45,887 bases of DNA from Apostichopus parvimensis (taxonomy: Eukaryota > Echinodermata > Holothuroidea > Aspidochirotida > Stichopodidae): the NCBI GenBank assembly GCA_000934455.1, contig KN885533.1, positions 8,767 to 54,653 of the forward strand, written 5' to 3'. Made by a program: the position numbers and the translations under genes. Under the pieces are notes generated by a model. That model was not told where the DNA came from and searched no databases. It saw only the letters and a list, made by a program, of their open reading frames with translations. Position 1 is the first letter of the stretch. Each line of letters starts with the position of its first letter. Positions 9,921 through 22,864 of the stretch are shown one piece after another.

Positions 9921-12900
9921 ATGGTGTTAAGAGCTCGACTTCGTAGACTACTGGTGGGTGGCACCCTTGTGGGTGTAACTGCTGTCACCACAGGTTACTT
10001 CTTCTCACTTAGAAATAAAGATAGATTAAGTAAGGTGAGTGGTTATTCCTGTATTTATTCATAAGTTTTACTATCAATGTACTTGTCCATACTCTGCTAT
10101 ATCAAGGCTAAAATTTAACCGTCATCCGATCGTCTGAGATGACCAAAAATCACGTCGGTCAACTTAAAACCCGGCTTAGGTTGTCCGACGGACAACTAGT
10201 TTATTTTCCGTAAGTGTTCAACACTTTGAACAAACCTTGAAAAATTCCTACTGTATTCTATAAAATAAAAATCCACCCCCAAAAAGTAATAGTAGCTTGT
10301 TGGTATTGCCCTCCTTTCATATCAGAAACAACGTACGATGAAAATAACCTTTTGGTACTTTCCAAAATGATGGAAAAATCGTACACTTTAGCTTTATGCA
10401 CACTCCTTCACATCACTAATGTGCAGTTAGCTGTATTAATTCTATGACTTGCACCAGATACCAAGTAATTATTGTAGCTTTATCCATTCTTTCTAAATCT
10501 ACTCAGTGATTTTTTGCGATGCTTTAATTTGAATAAGTTCGAACAGTGTGTAATGTTGGTTCATATAATAATCTGAAACGGTGTTTGCTTCAACTTTGTA
10601 GTTTCGCCACTTTTACATTTTCAGAGTCGACAAGCACATGTAATTTCTGCAGATTTTCGAAGTTCACCTTTACCTTCGAGAGCCCAACAGATTCAGACAT
10701 TACAGAGTACGCTAGAGTATGATGTCTTGGTTATTGGTGGGGGTGCTACTGGATGTGGGGTAGCCCTGGATGCTGTCAGTAGGGGTAAGCATCTGTTCCC
10801 TTTGTTACAGTGTGCATTTGGTGCTTGACTATTTTGCCTTGTTGTTTAGTACTAACACTTATCTCCCTAAAGTAAAACCTGTTGTTTGTTAAGCCGTTCT
10901 ATGCAGCAAAAAGAAATCACTTTCAAGTCTGTTATTTAATTTCCTTTTATTGCATAATTTTAGTCTATTGAACAGTTTCACTTTAAGTCTATGTTTAAAG
11001 TTGATGCCAGTCTGTGGTTCTGTCCTGCAGTTCCATGGCAAGTTATATATACACATGGTTCATTGTTCGTACATTATATTAAATGGATACATGACTCCAG
11101 GAGAATGTGGCGGAAAAAAAAAACACAAAAAAAAATGAAGGATTTCAATTGTAGCAATTTCATTGTCCAATCCTTTAAAACAAAATCAGGTACCAATCAA
11201 TCAACAAGTTATTGTCCAAATTCTTCTTGTTTTGTGACTTTGCTTTCTTGTCCACCTTATCTATCATTATTGTAACATGATTAATTTATCTTATTCATAC
11301 TACTTCTCTGTACTTATCATTTTTAGGATTGAAGACAGCCTTGGTTGAGAAGTATGACTTTTCCAGCGGCACAAGCAGCCGTAGCACCAAACTTGTACAT
11401 GGAGGTGTGCGGTACCTGCAAAAAGCAATAATGGGCTTTGATTACGACCAGGTATAAAAATCCTTGAATCACATGTTACACTCTTATTGGCTTTTAAAAG
11501 ACAACATCTTGAACTTTAACCTTGGAGGTCATGTTAGTCAGGTTTTGCAACCTTCTGTGATCTAACAGGTATTTCAAGGGTAGTAAATGTTTTCCTTGAT
11601 GGTTTAATTACCACATTGGCCCCTAGTTTGGCACTAGGATGGGATAACAAGGACATGGTAACACAGATTTTTAATACATTATGTGCATTGAACACCTTTC
11701 ATTTTATTTAAACCCTTTCATATCAAATTTGATACTTTTATTGAGCCATACATGCCTGATAAATACATTGTACAGCTTACCTTCTTATTTTTGGCTGGGA
11801 CGTCTTCATATGAAATTATTAATAATATTCATTTAGTTGCTCGGTGTTTAATGTTCTTAAAACTGAACACTGATTTCTTCATTGTTGAGAGTAAGGTTGG
11901 GTGTTGTGTGATAGACCAGGTGTAAAGTTTTCTTTGTGTGTGTGTCTTCGTGCGTTTGTTTTGAATTCTGACCGAGGACTTGAACAAAAGAATTTCAGGT
12001 CCTTGGTTGTGATTTCTAAAGAATCACCACGTCCTCGGGAGAATTCTATTGTATGGGGTATTGTTCAGGTTAGGGTACGTGGATTTGAACAATGGAAAAT
12101 ACAATGGCGTGAATGTAATACAAACATGTGTGTGTGTGTGTGATCATTAAATTATCCTTATTTCTGTGTTTGGTTCATTTACAGTACAAACTTGTGAGGG
12201 AAGCTCTCCACGAGCGAGCTAACTTACTGGAGATAGCACCACACCTTTCTTACCCCCTGCCTATCATGTTGCCTGTGTACAAGTACGTATAGTTAGCTTT
12301 CGTGACATAATAGATTAGAAAGGAATGTGCAGGGAGGGGGGGGGGGGGGGGGGGTTGGGGAGGTTGATAGGAGAAGACTGCAGAATTGGAAATCAACATG
12401 GTAAAATGGAAAGATACCTATTAATAATGTAGACATTTCTCAGAAGTAGATATTGATTTTCTACATCCAGCCTGAAGATTCCCTTTTGAATGCAGTGAGT
12501 TTTAATTATTTGGCTGTTTCTACCATTAATACAAATGTTAGTGTAACTGTAGGAAACATCTTGTTTATGGTAAACCCAGGGGTAGTTATGCTCCTTGCGA
12601 GCAAGAACTAAACACTTCGTGAAGGAGTAACCTCGTAAAATAAATTTTTCATCGCATCTTATATTCATGTCATGTATCCTCATCAATACTGTTTGGCTAA
12701 TTTGTCCTAAAAATAAACAGAAACAAACGACCACTGATTCAGAGACAGAAAACAAATACATAGGCATTATATTATATTATTTTTATTACGTTTAAGTCTA
12801 ACAGAACTTCATGGACACAGTGGAGGGGGGGGGGGTGAATCGGCCACTCATGTTAATGTACATATCTTGATCAAGTAAGAAGATTACTATAGGAGGTATG

Positions 12901-15900
12901 TAGAGCTAACCATGACAGACTCACAGAAGGAATTATTGTTTATCGACTTCTAAATTTGCACTTTTCAGATTATGGCAGGTCCCGTATTACTGGGCAGGCA
13001 TTAAGATGTACGACTTTGTAGCTGGGACTCAGAATTTGCGATCGAGTTACTTTTTGTCAAAGTCCAGAGCTTTGGAGCAGTTCCCCATGTTGAAGAAGAA
13101 CAAATTATGTGGAGCCATTGTTTATTATGATGGTAAGTTTCTGAATCACATGGTCAATGTGATCACTGGTCACATGTGTGTTCACTGGTCAATGTGTTCA
13201 CTGGTCACATGTGTGTTCACTGGTCACATGTGTGTTCGCTGGTCACATGTGTGTTCACATGGTCACATGTGTGTTTGCTGGTCACATGTGTGTTCACTGG
13301 TCACATGTGTGTTCACATGGTCAGTGTGTGAACTGGATACATGTGTGTTCACATGTTTAGTGTGTTTGCTGGTCACATGTGTGTTCACATGGTCAGTGTG
13401 TCCACTGGTCTCATGTGTGTTCACTAGTCACATGTGTGTTCACATGGACAGTGTGTTCAGTGACAGACCTTGGATGGTCATCTGAGTTAAGCCTGTATTC
13501 AGAGCTATAATCCTCAACTGACTTTTCCCCCCCTTTTTTTCTTCCTTTTCCTTTTTTTTGGAACATATTTAAAGAAAATATTTTTCATCATTGTTGTGTC
13601 ACTGACTATAAATAATTTCAGTGGTTCATGAAGGTAGCAAAGAGATCAAATGGATGATGTCAACAACAATATCAAGAAATTGTATTGTCTTCTGATCCTA
13701 GAGATTTCTGGAAAAAAAAATTTCCCTTCCAGTTCATGATGACAACACACTCTGAGTATCCTATGAGCAAAATAAACAGAAAAGAGGGAGAAGACACTTT
13801 TCCAATGTTTGATCCTGATCAAGTGCTGCATCTGACTAAATTAAAGGTGCATTTTGATAGATCCAACAAGCTTTGCTTGATTTATTTAAAATTCACAAAG
13901 ATGACTAAAAAATGATCATTTTTAACAGGACAACATAACGATGCCAGAATGAACATTGCAATAGCCCTGACAGCTGCTAGGATGGGGGCAACCATCGCTA
14001 ACCACATGGAGGTGCTCCGTCTCATTAAGATGAAGAACGAGGAGGGAGAGGAGGAAATTAGAGGGGCGGTGCTTCTTGACAGAGTGTCGGGTAAGTGACA
14101 AAGCTATATGTAGCAGCTTGCCTTGCATTTGATTATTTTGCATAGCAGCTTCTGATCTTTGAAATATTCTTCCCACTAACACCAAAACATCAAGAGACTA
14201 CTAATGTCATCACGTTTGAATGGAAATGTAAGACTTATTTCTCCTCAAGAGTATTTTCTTGACTCTAAGCACCACTGGACGATTCTAGGATATTTGATAT
14301 TAGACACAATTTAAATTCCTTGATGGATGAATGATTGATCGATTGATTGATTAAAGACAATATTACCACTAGTACACAATCTCCTGTTTTGGAAAAAGGC
14401 TCTTAAAGAAAGACCCCTTTGGTTCAAAATACGATGTAAGATAGCTGTTTGTCTCATAATCTTACTCCCACATGACGCATAACATGAACAACACATGACA
14501 TTAACTACTTGAGGGAATCTACTGGGAACTTGATTATGTAATTGAAATACTTCAAGTCACTGCTTCTATAAAGCAATATAGTCACTCAGGGATGTGCCCA
14601 GGATTTCATGAGTGCCGGGTATACTGATCTCCGTCCTGGGGGAAGGGGGGAAATACAATGCGTACCTGGTAAAAGTTATTAGTTTGTTTCAAAGAGATTT
14701 TACAAGGGACTGATTGAGAGCTGTAAGTAATGTTTCTCACATGCGTAACTGATGCATTATTAGTCTGTATGATTTTGGCATAGACTAGGCCAAATTTATG
14801 TTGAATATATTGTTAGGAATGTCGGGAGTTTAGATGAAAAGAGTGCTGGGCGGGATTCAGGATTTTTAAGACAGTGCTGGACAGTAATTTTTAGTGCTGG
14901 GCGGGGCCGCCCAGTGCCGCCCAGAGTGGGCACATCCCTGGTCACTGCAACTGTAAATTAACCTCATCTATTTTATCCTAGCTGCAGCACTCAATGAATT
15001 TAGTCAGCTCAAACTCAGATAGTATACACTGAATATCGTAAAACAAAGTTCAGCATTTAGCCTGTTATATATTGGGACATAATGAATCACCAATACCAGT
15101 TGGAATTCATTCAAGTTTACTACTTTCTGATATTTTTTACCAGGTAAAGAATACAATGTAATCGCCAAGTGTGTAGTGAATGCTACAGGTCCTTACACAG
15201 ACCGTATTCGTCAAATGGCTGACCCTGATGTCAAGAAGATCTGCTTGCCCAGTGCCGGNNNNNNNNNNNNNNNNNNNNNNNNNNNNNNNNNNNNNNNNNN
15301 NNNNNNNNNNNNNNNNNNNNNNNNNNNNNNNNNNNNNNNNNNNNNNNNNNNNNNNNNNNNNNNNNNNNNNNNNNNNNNNNNNNNNNNNNNNNNNNNNNNN
15401 NNNNNNNNNNNNNNNNNNNNNNNNNNNNNNNNNNNNNNNNNNNNNNNNNNNNNNNNNNNNNNNNNNNNNNNNNNNNNNNNNNNNNNNNNNNNNNNNNNNN
15501 NNNNNNNNNNNNNNNNNNNNNNNNNNNNNNNNNNNNNNNNNNNNNNNNNNNNNNNNNNNNNNNNNNNNNNNNNNNNNNNNNNNNNNNNNNNNNNNNNNNN
15601 NNNNNNNNNNNNNNNNNNNNNNNNNNNNNNNNNNNNNNNNNNNNNNNNNNNNNNNNNNNNNNNNNNNNNNNNNNNNNNNNNNNNNNNNNNNNNNNNNNNN
15701 NNNNNNNNNNNNNNNNNNNNNNNNNNNNNNNNNNNNNNNNNNNNNNNNNNNNNNNNNNNNNNNNNNNNNNNNNNNNNNNNNNNNNNNNNNNNNNNNNNNN
15801 NNNNNNTTTCATCCGACACCTTCTAAATGAGGTTTAGCAGTAACATCAATACTGTTTGGCTAATTTGTCCTAAATATAAACAGAAACAAATGACCACTGA

Positions 15901-16651
15901 TTCAGAGACAGAAAAAAAATACATAGCATTATATTATAATATTTTTATTACGTTAAAGTCTAACAGAACTTTATGGACACCATGCGGGGGGGGGGGGGGG
16001 TAATCGGCCACTCATGTTAATGTACATATCTTGATAAGGAGAGTTCTCATAGGAGGTATGTAGAGCTAACCATGACAGACTCACAGAAGGAATTATTGTT
16101 TATCAACTTCTAACTTTGCACTTTTCAGATTATGGCAGGTCCCGTATTACTGGGCAGGCATTAAGATGTACGACTTTGTAGCTGGGACTCAAAATTTGCG
16201 ATCGAGTTACTTTTTATCAAAGTCCAGAGCTTTGGAACAGTTCCCCATGTTGAAGAAAAACAAATTATGTGGCGCCATTGTTTATTATGATGGTAAGTTT
16301 TCTGAATCACATGGTCAATGTGTTCACTGATCACATGTGTGTTCACATGGTTAATGTGTTCACTGGTCACATGTGTGTTCACATGGTCAATGGGTTCACT
16401 GGCCACAGGTGCGTTCACATGGTCAGTGTGTTCATATGGTCAGTGTGTTAACTGGTCACATGTGTGTTCACACGGTCAATGTGTTCACTCCTCACATGTG
16501 TTTTTACATCGTCAGTGTGTTCACTGGACACATGTGTGTTCACATGGTCAATGTGTTCACTGGTCACATGGGTGTTCACATGGTCAGTGTGTTCAGTGAC
16601 AGACCTTGGATGGTCATCTGAGTTAAGCCTGTATTCAGAGCTAAAATCCTC

Positions 16652-16691
<40 letters not shown>

Positions 16692-19600
16692 TTTTTTTCT
16701 TTTCCATTTTTTTGGAACAAATTTAAAGAAAATACTTTTCATAATTGTTGAATCACTGACTATAACTAATAATTTCAGTGGTTCATGAAGGTAGCTAAGA
16801 GATCAAATGGATGGTGTCAACAACAATATCTCAAAGAAATTGTATCGTCTTCTGATCCTAGAGATTTCTGGAAAAAAAATTTCCTTCTAGTTTATGATGA
16901 CAACACACTCTGTGTATTCTATTAGCAAAATGACTTGTGAAAACATACAGATAAAAGAGAGAAGAAACCATTCCAATGTTTGATCCAGATCAAGTGCATC
17001 TGACCTAAATTGGATGCGCATTTTGATAGATCCAACAAGCTTTGCTTGATTTATATAAAATTCACAAAGATGACTGAAAAATTATAATTTTTAACAGGAC
17101 AACATAATGATGCCAGAATGAACATTGCAATAGCCTTGACGGCCGCTAGGATGGGGGCAACCATCGCCAACCACATGGAGGTGCTCCGTCTCATCAAGAT
17201 GAAGAACGAGGAGGGAGAGGAGGAAATTAGAGGGGCGGTGCTTCTCGACAGAGTGTCAGGTATGTGACAAATCTATATGTAGCAGCTTAGCCTTGTATTT
17301 GATTATTTTGCATAGCAGCTTCTGATCTTTGAAATATTCTTCCCACTAACATCAAGACTCCTAATGTCATCACGTTTGAAAAGAAATGTAAGACTTATTT
17401 CTCCCCAAGAGCATTTTCATGACTCTATGCAACACTGCAACTTTTAATTAACCTCTTTACTTCTCCTAGCTGCAGCACTCAATGAATTTAGTCAGCTGAA
17501 ACTCAGATATTTTATACCTGAATATCTTAAAACAAAGTTCAGCATTTTGCCTGTCATATATGGGACATAATTTAATCACCAACAACAGTTGGAATTCATT
17601 CAAGTTTACTACTTTTCTGATATTTTTTACCAGGTAAAGAATACAATGTCATGGCCAAGTGTGTAGTGAATGCTACAGGTCCTTACACAGACCGTATTCG
17701 TCAAATGGCTGACCCTGATGTCAAGAAGATCTGCTTGCCCAGTGCCGGGGTGCATATTGTCTTACCAGAGTACTACAGGTAATATCCATAGTACTGCTAA
17801 CAGCAAAGACAAAGAAAGATTTCAGATAGAGAGAGGGTGTAGGAACCCTCCACACTCCCCGCCCCCCTCCCGCCCTGCACACCCCAACCTATTTATTCAT
17901 AGAACTGTCCAAACTCATTCCTTTACATATGAGTGACGTGCAAACACAATCATTATCACCCCCTGCACTCCACCCCCCCCCCAAATTCACCTTCCTTGTC
18001 CAGACTCTTTTCTGAGAAATATTTAAAAAAAGGAGTCATCGTTTAACACTTAGCTACGCCCATTCCTCAATCACTCTCAGCTACAAGCAAGAATATACAG
18101 CAAATATAAGGGATATGTGCAACAGTTTAGTTCTATGCATCAAAGTGAGTAAATTTATACAAAAGTTAATGCCAGTTGAGCCCAGTTTGCACTTTCGTAG
18201 ACCTTGGACACACTGAATAGGTAGTGAACCAGGGGCTACTTTGTACAGAAGGTGAAATCTGGTCACGGTGATCTTCATTTCAAACATCATTACATACTTA
18301 GTTTCTCTGGATCGGAAGCAGTACTTTAGGCAAACTTTGTTATCACATTTTAATGCAATGGTGTATATGTACATTTCTATTCTCAGTCCTACATCTATGG
18401 GGTTACTTGATCCCTCTACTAGTGATGGGAGGGTCATATTCTTCCTCCCATGGCAGAATCTGACAATTGCAGGAACCACCGATAGCCCCTGTGATCTGAC
18501 TGACTACCCCACCCCCACCGAGAAAGACATCCAGTTTATCCTGAAGGAGATTAAAGATTATCTGAGTAAAGATATCATGGGTATGTGTTTTAATATTTGA
18601 TATTTAATGAAGGTTGGTCAGTGATTGATTGACCGGTGTCTATCTGTCGGTTTTTGCTGCTCACAGCGTGTAAATGATGCAATTATTGAATGGATTAAAC
18701 TTTTCATTGTATTGTTTCTGATATACTTTGTGGATGTAGATCATGCATGAAACAAAAGGAATAAAAGCAAGGTACTTCTTAAAATTTGACGCTAAAAAAG
18801 GGATTTCCTCCAAGCTTCTTCGTGGCAGATTTGTGAAGCAGCTTCGTTTGGTGGCTGTTGTTTCATCCGACACCTTCTAAATGAGGTTTAGCAGTAATAA
18901 TATCTCTTTAGTCGTTTTAGAAGCAAATGCATGTATTATATTCCTTTAAATATGATGTTTATTGATGATTCTTTCTTTTTTGATTGATCCAGTTCGTAGA
19001 GGTGACGTGCTAGCTGCCTGGAGTGGAATAAGACCGTTGGTGATCAACCCTAAAGCCACAGACACCCAATCAGTAGCCAGGAACCACATCATAGATATAT
19101 CTCAAAATAAACTGGTCACGATCGCAGGTGAGAATAAAACTTGCAACAGAATGATACGTTTTCAAAGTTTGCAATTTTGGCGTTAAATATGGGCTCGGTG
19201 AGACACCCACCTGTCTATGAGGGTGTTTAAGTATGGTCAATTGTGAGCATAATACAAACAAATGCAAATGAGCTTCATTCAATACAATGAATCCTTAGAT
19301 TTGATTGCCATTTTTTTTTCATTAGGTGGTAAGTGGACAACCTACAGAAGTATGGCCAAGGATACAATGGATGCTGCAGTGGAGACCTGTGGGTTGGAAC
19401 CTCGGAATGATTCTCTTACGGATGGCCTCTTATTAGAGGGCGGTCATGGCTGGACTCCGGCTAGCTTCATACGACTGGTGCAAGATTTTGGGTTAGAAAA
19501 TGAGGTTTGTATTAATAAAAATGAAATTTTAAAGATTTGTATGGGTTTTGGATTAATAAATTAAATACACAAAATTTTCTACAGAGTTGTCATATTGATA

Positions 19601-22600
19601 TTGCTAATGTTTGACAAAGTGCTTTTTGGAAGGGAGTGGAGGGGGGGGGGGAGGTGAAGAATAACTATTTATTATTTATTTATATTGAAAAGTTTTATGT
19701 ATATTTATAGAGATATGATGATCTGCTTGAACATGTTCTATAAAAGAATTTTTCACAACCAGTTGGAAAATATTCAAGGATTGTTATTAACTGTGGTAAT
19801 GTCACAGCAAAAAATGACCATTTATTAGGGCAATCAAATCTCTGAAATATATTTAAGCTTGTTCGGTGTTTCGGGTTACTTCAAGACCTATGTATTTAAT
19901 AAAATTGTTGAAGCTTCGCAGAAGCTGTTCTTAAAGTTTCAAATTGCCCTAAAATTATGGTTGGTAATGGATGATATACATATCTCAGCATTTTTCTATA
20001 TTACTTCACAAGTTTGCAAGGTCATTTCTTTGACATTTTGATGCCTTTTTAGGTAGCACAACATCTCTCCAACACTTACGGTGACAAAGCATTTGAAGTC
20101 GCCAAGATGGCGATGCTGACTGGGAAACGATGGCCGGTAGTCGGAAAACGACTAGCACAAGACTTTCCCTACATCGAAGCAGAGGTAACATTTTTGGTCT
20201 CGTGTAATTATTTGTCGCAAAACACGTCGCAAGTCTCCGTCCTGTCTTACGAACAGTCTTCTTTATTTCATCACTTTCTCATAAAGGAGAAATTAACTAG
20301 CATCATGGGTAGGCTATCTGGGAAATAGATGTCCAAAGGTTAACAAACAAGATTTTTTCCATATTTTTTTTCTGCCAGTAGTCGACAAGCTAGAAGTCGT
20401 AGCATGACAGTCATAACGCTCTTGTGGTAAATTGGCTCGCGAAAAAGCTGGTGAATTGCACCATATCTCCAGACAACAGAAAAGTTCTGTTCTCTTAGCT
20501 ATATATAACATCAAATCCATAGTAACAAGCTAGTTATTTTTACATTTCTGATCATTGATTCTAAGGGATGGTTGTCAAGTGGGTCATGGCTCAATCCTCA
20601 TGGAAGGTCCTGGTTTGTGGGTCTAAAAGTTTGAAAAGGTTGGGTAGCAGGAAGTTCAGAGGCCAGATATAAATCTTGTCTACATTTCCAGTTTCTGTAA
20701 CCTTCCTGTTCCTGTAGACATTCTTTTACTGTAGACCTGCTGTTCCTGTAGTTCCTGTAGACCTTTGCAGACTGACTATATGTTATCCATATTGGATTTT
20801 ACCTCTTATTTATTTTTAAGGGGAATGAAAGTGGAGTTTATAATTGCGTCCATTTCTTTGACTTGATATTGTCAATAGGTAGTTTACGCAGTCAGGAAGG
20901 AGTATGCACAGACAGTTATTGATGTCATCGCCCGCAGAACACGATTGGCATTCCTCAATGTTCAAGCCACCGAGGAAGCACTTCACAGAATCTCTGATAT
21001 TATGGGACAAGAACTGAATTGGAGCAAAGCAAAGAAAGAGGTGACGAGATAATAATTTTCTGTTTTAAGCTATTTATGTCAGGCAGATATTTTGTACTCA
21101 AATAAATGCTGGTTTATGTCATATCCAATCATATTAATACAGTTGATGCCTGATAGTTAACCAATTTAGTGTCATGACTATTTTCAACGTTCTGTTTTGT
21201 AGCTGTTATTTGCTTGCCAAATGTATCACCGGAGGTTTATTGCTCTAGCATACAGATAACCTCTGTGTGCAAGTTAGTGTCTTGTCAGTTGTTGCTGAGT
21301 TGAAACCAGCAAGCACACTCAGCCTCTAGTAAATTGAAGCCTGACCAATGGTATTAAAATCCTGAGGGCAGCACACTTGTAGTGAGTCTATACTTGTATT
21401 CTCACATAGTTTACCTGTATTTGTAATCTCTCTCTTACTTGTACTCGGGACATTGAGGAAATCTAGTGCAGATACTTGTAAAAGATTACACATATGAACT
21501 CAAGCTTAGAACCTTTTAACCATTCATTTTACTTATACTACAGGAAATTCTGCATGTTTCTTGTGAACAATTTTTGAAATGCTTTCTACAAATCTGAAAT
21601 GCAGAAGTAAAGGTTACGGTTGCAAAAGTCTGAAACGTATATAAAAGAAGTTGGACCATTCTGCTGTTGTTGACTACATCAAATTGTCAAAAGGTGTGAT
21701 TATCACATTGGAATGGGAAGTTTATTTGTTACTTAATTTCCTGTGAGTGTAGCAGCGTGTGATTCCTCATAACCGATGTTATCCATAGTGACTTAATAGC
21801 ACATTTAGTTTGGAAGTAGAGGTAATGAGAATAGTACCCAAATCTGAAATCGGACATTTTGTTAAGACAACTCTGTAAAGTCGTTTGTCTGATATATCCG
21901 CCGACTGCAATCAATTGCCAGTGTTGCTTTATTGCTTTATTCTCATCAGCAAGTTCGTTCAATTTCTGTAAAAATTCAATGAAAAAACAAGGAAATATTT
22001 TCACCTTTGTAGGAGGAGGTAGCTCTAGCCAGACAGTTTCTGAACCGTGAGATGGGATTCAATTGTCGCGCATCGTTGATGAAGATTCCGATCAACTTCA
22101 CGGAGGGAGAGGCGGAGAAATACAAGAAGAGATTCAGGACTCTGGACAGTCATGGGAAGGGTTTCATAACCCCCAATGACTTGAGACAATTCTTGGAGGT
22201 AAAAAAAAAATCTGTTTTTGAGGATGAGGTGCTGAAGCTTGCTTTTTTTACTTGCGTAGAGATCAACTTGACAAGTTTATTCGACTTACTGTTATGATGC
22301 TTTTTAAAAGGAGCTTTCTGCATCTTTAATGTAGGGTCTCTCCTCACACAAATAAAATGACTTATTTCATCTTGTGTTACACAGAATAAGCAGACATCAA
22401 AAGTCAGAATGGGTCTGCCGCACTTTCGTAGAATTGCAAAAGGCTTGACTATTTTGCATAAAAGAGTTGTTTTGGATACAGTATTGACTTTTTAACTGCT
22501 GTTGAAGATCGGAGCATTTCATCTTTCCGACGAGAGAATGATAGAGGATGGTTGGGGTTGTAGTTCCATGCAGATGGGTGCACAAGTTACTTGTGTCTAT

Positions 22601-22832
22601 AAATCTTGTGCAATGTACAACATGAATGCTTCATTCTCGATATAAACTCATGTCAACTGCCTTATCTAAACTTACTCTAAACCAACTCGGTTTTAGCTGT
22701 GTAATGGTCATAACTATTTCCTTGTTTTGTATGTATGTATGTATGTATGTATGTATGTATGTATGTATGTATGTATGTATGTATGTATGTATGTATGTAT
22801 GTATGTATGTATGTATGCGTGTATGTATGTGC

Positions 22833-22864
<32 letters not shown>

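Larger units (their letters stand above)
12681..15843 (+). repeat. Tandem duplication inside GPD2, first copy
   Basis: This is the left unit of an approximately 3-kb direct duplication carrying exons 5-8. It starts at CATCAATACTGTTTGGC (12681), runs to the gap, and ends with the 37 bases 15807-15843. Those 37 bases are identical to 18861-18897, the end of the second copy. This copy has an extra block of about 670 bp in intron 6 (around 14276-14946) that includes a MITE. From copy 2, roughly 1.1 kb (with exon 8a) should fit where 548 Ns are placed, so the gap size is probably only an estimate or the copy is shortened. Confidence 0.85.
15844..18897 (+). repeat. Tandem duplication inside GPD2, second copy (complete)
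   Basis: This 3054-bp unit holds exons 5b, 6b, 7b and 8 (18387-18580, the only visible copy of exon 8). Its left edge abuts the copied right-end sequence of the unit at 15843/15844, a head-to-tail junction readable without crossing the gap. I see no microhomology at the junction. Introns differ from copy 1 by roughly 5-6 percent plus indels in the stretch I compared by eye (14101-14270 against 17271-17430). Confidence 0.88.

Noticed and set aside
15176-15830. 216-codon open frames across the gap
   Set aside because: Artefact of N bases translated as X.
16161-16751. Several open frames with [12 protein letters not shown]-type or poly-Pro/poly-Gly repeats
   Set aside because: They are translations of the CACATG minisatellite and the 39-C tract in an intron.
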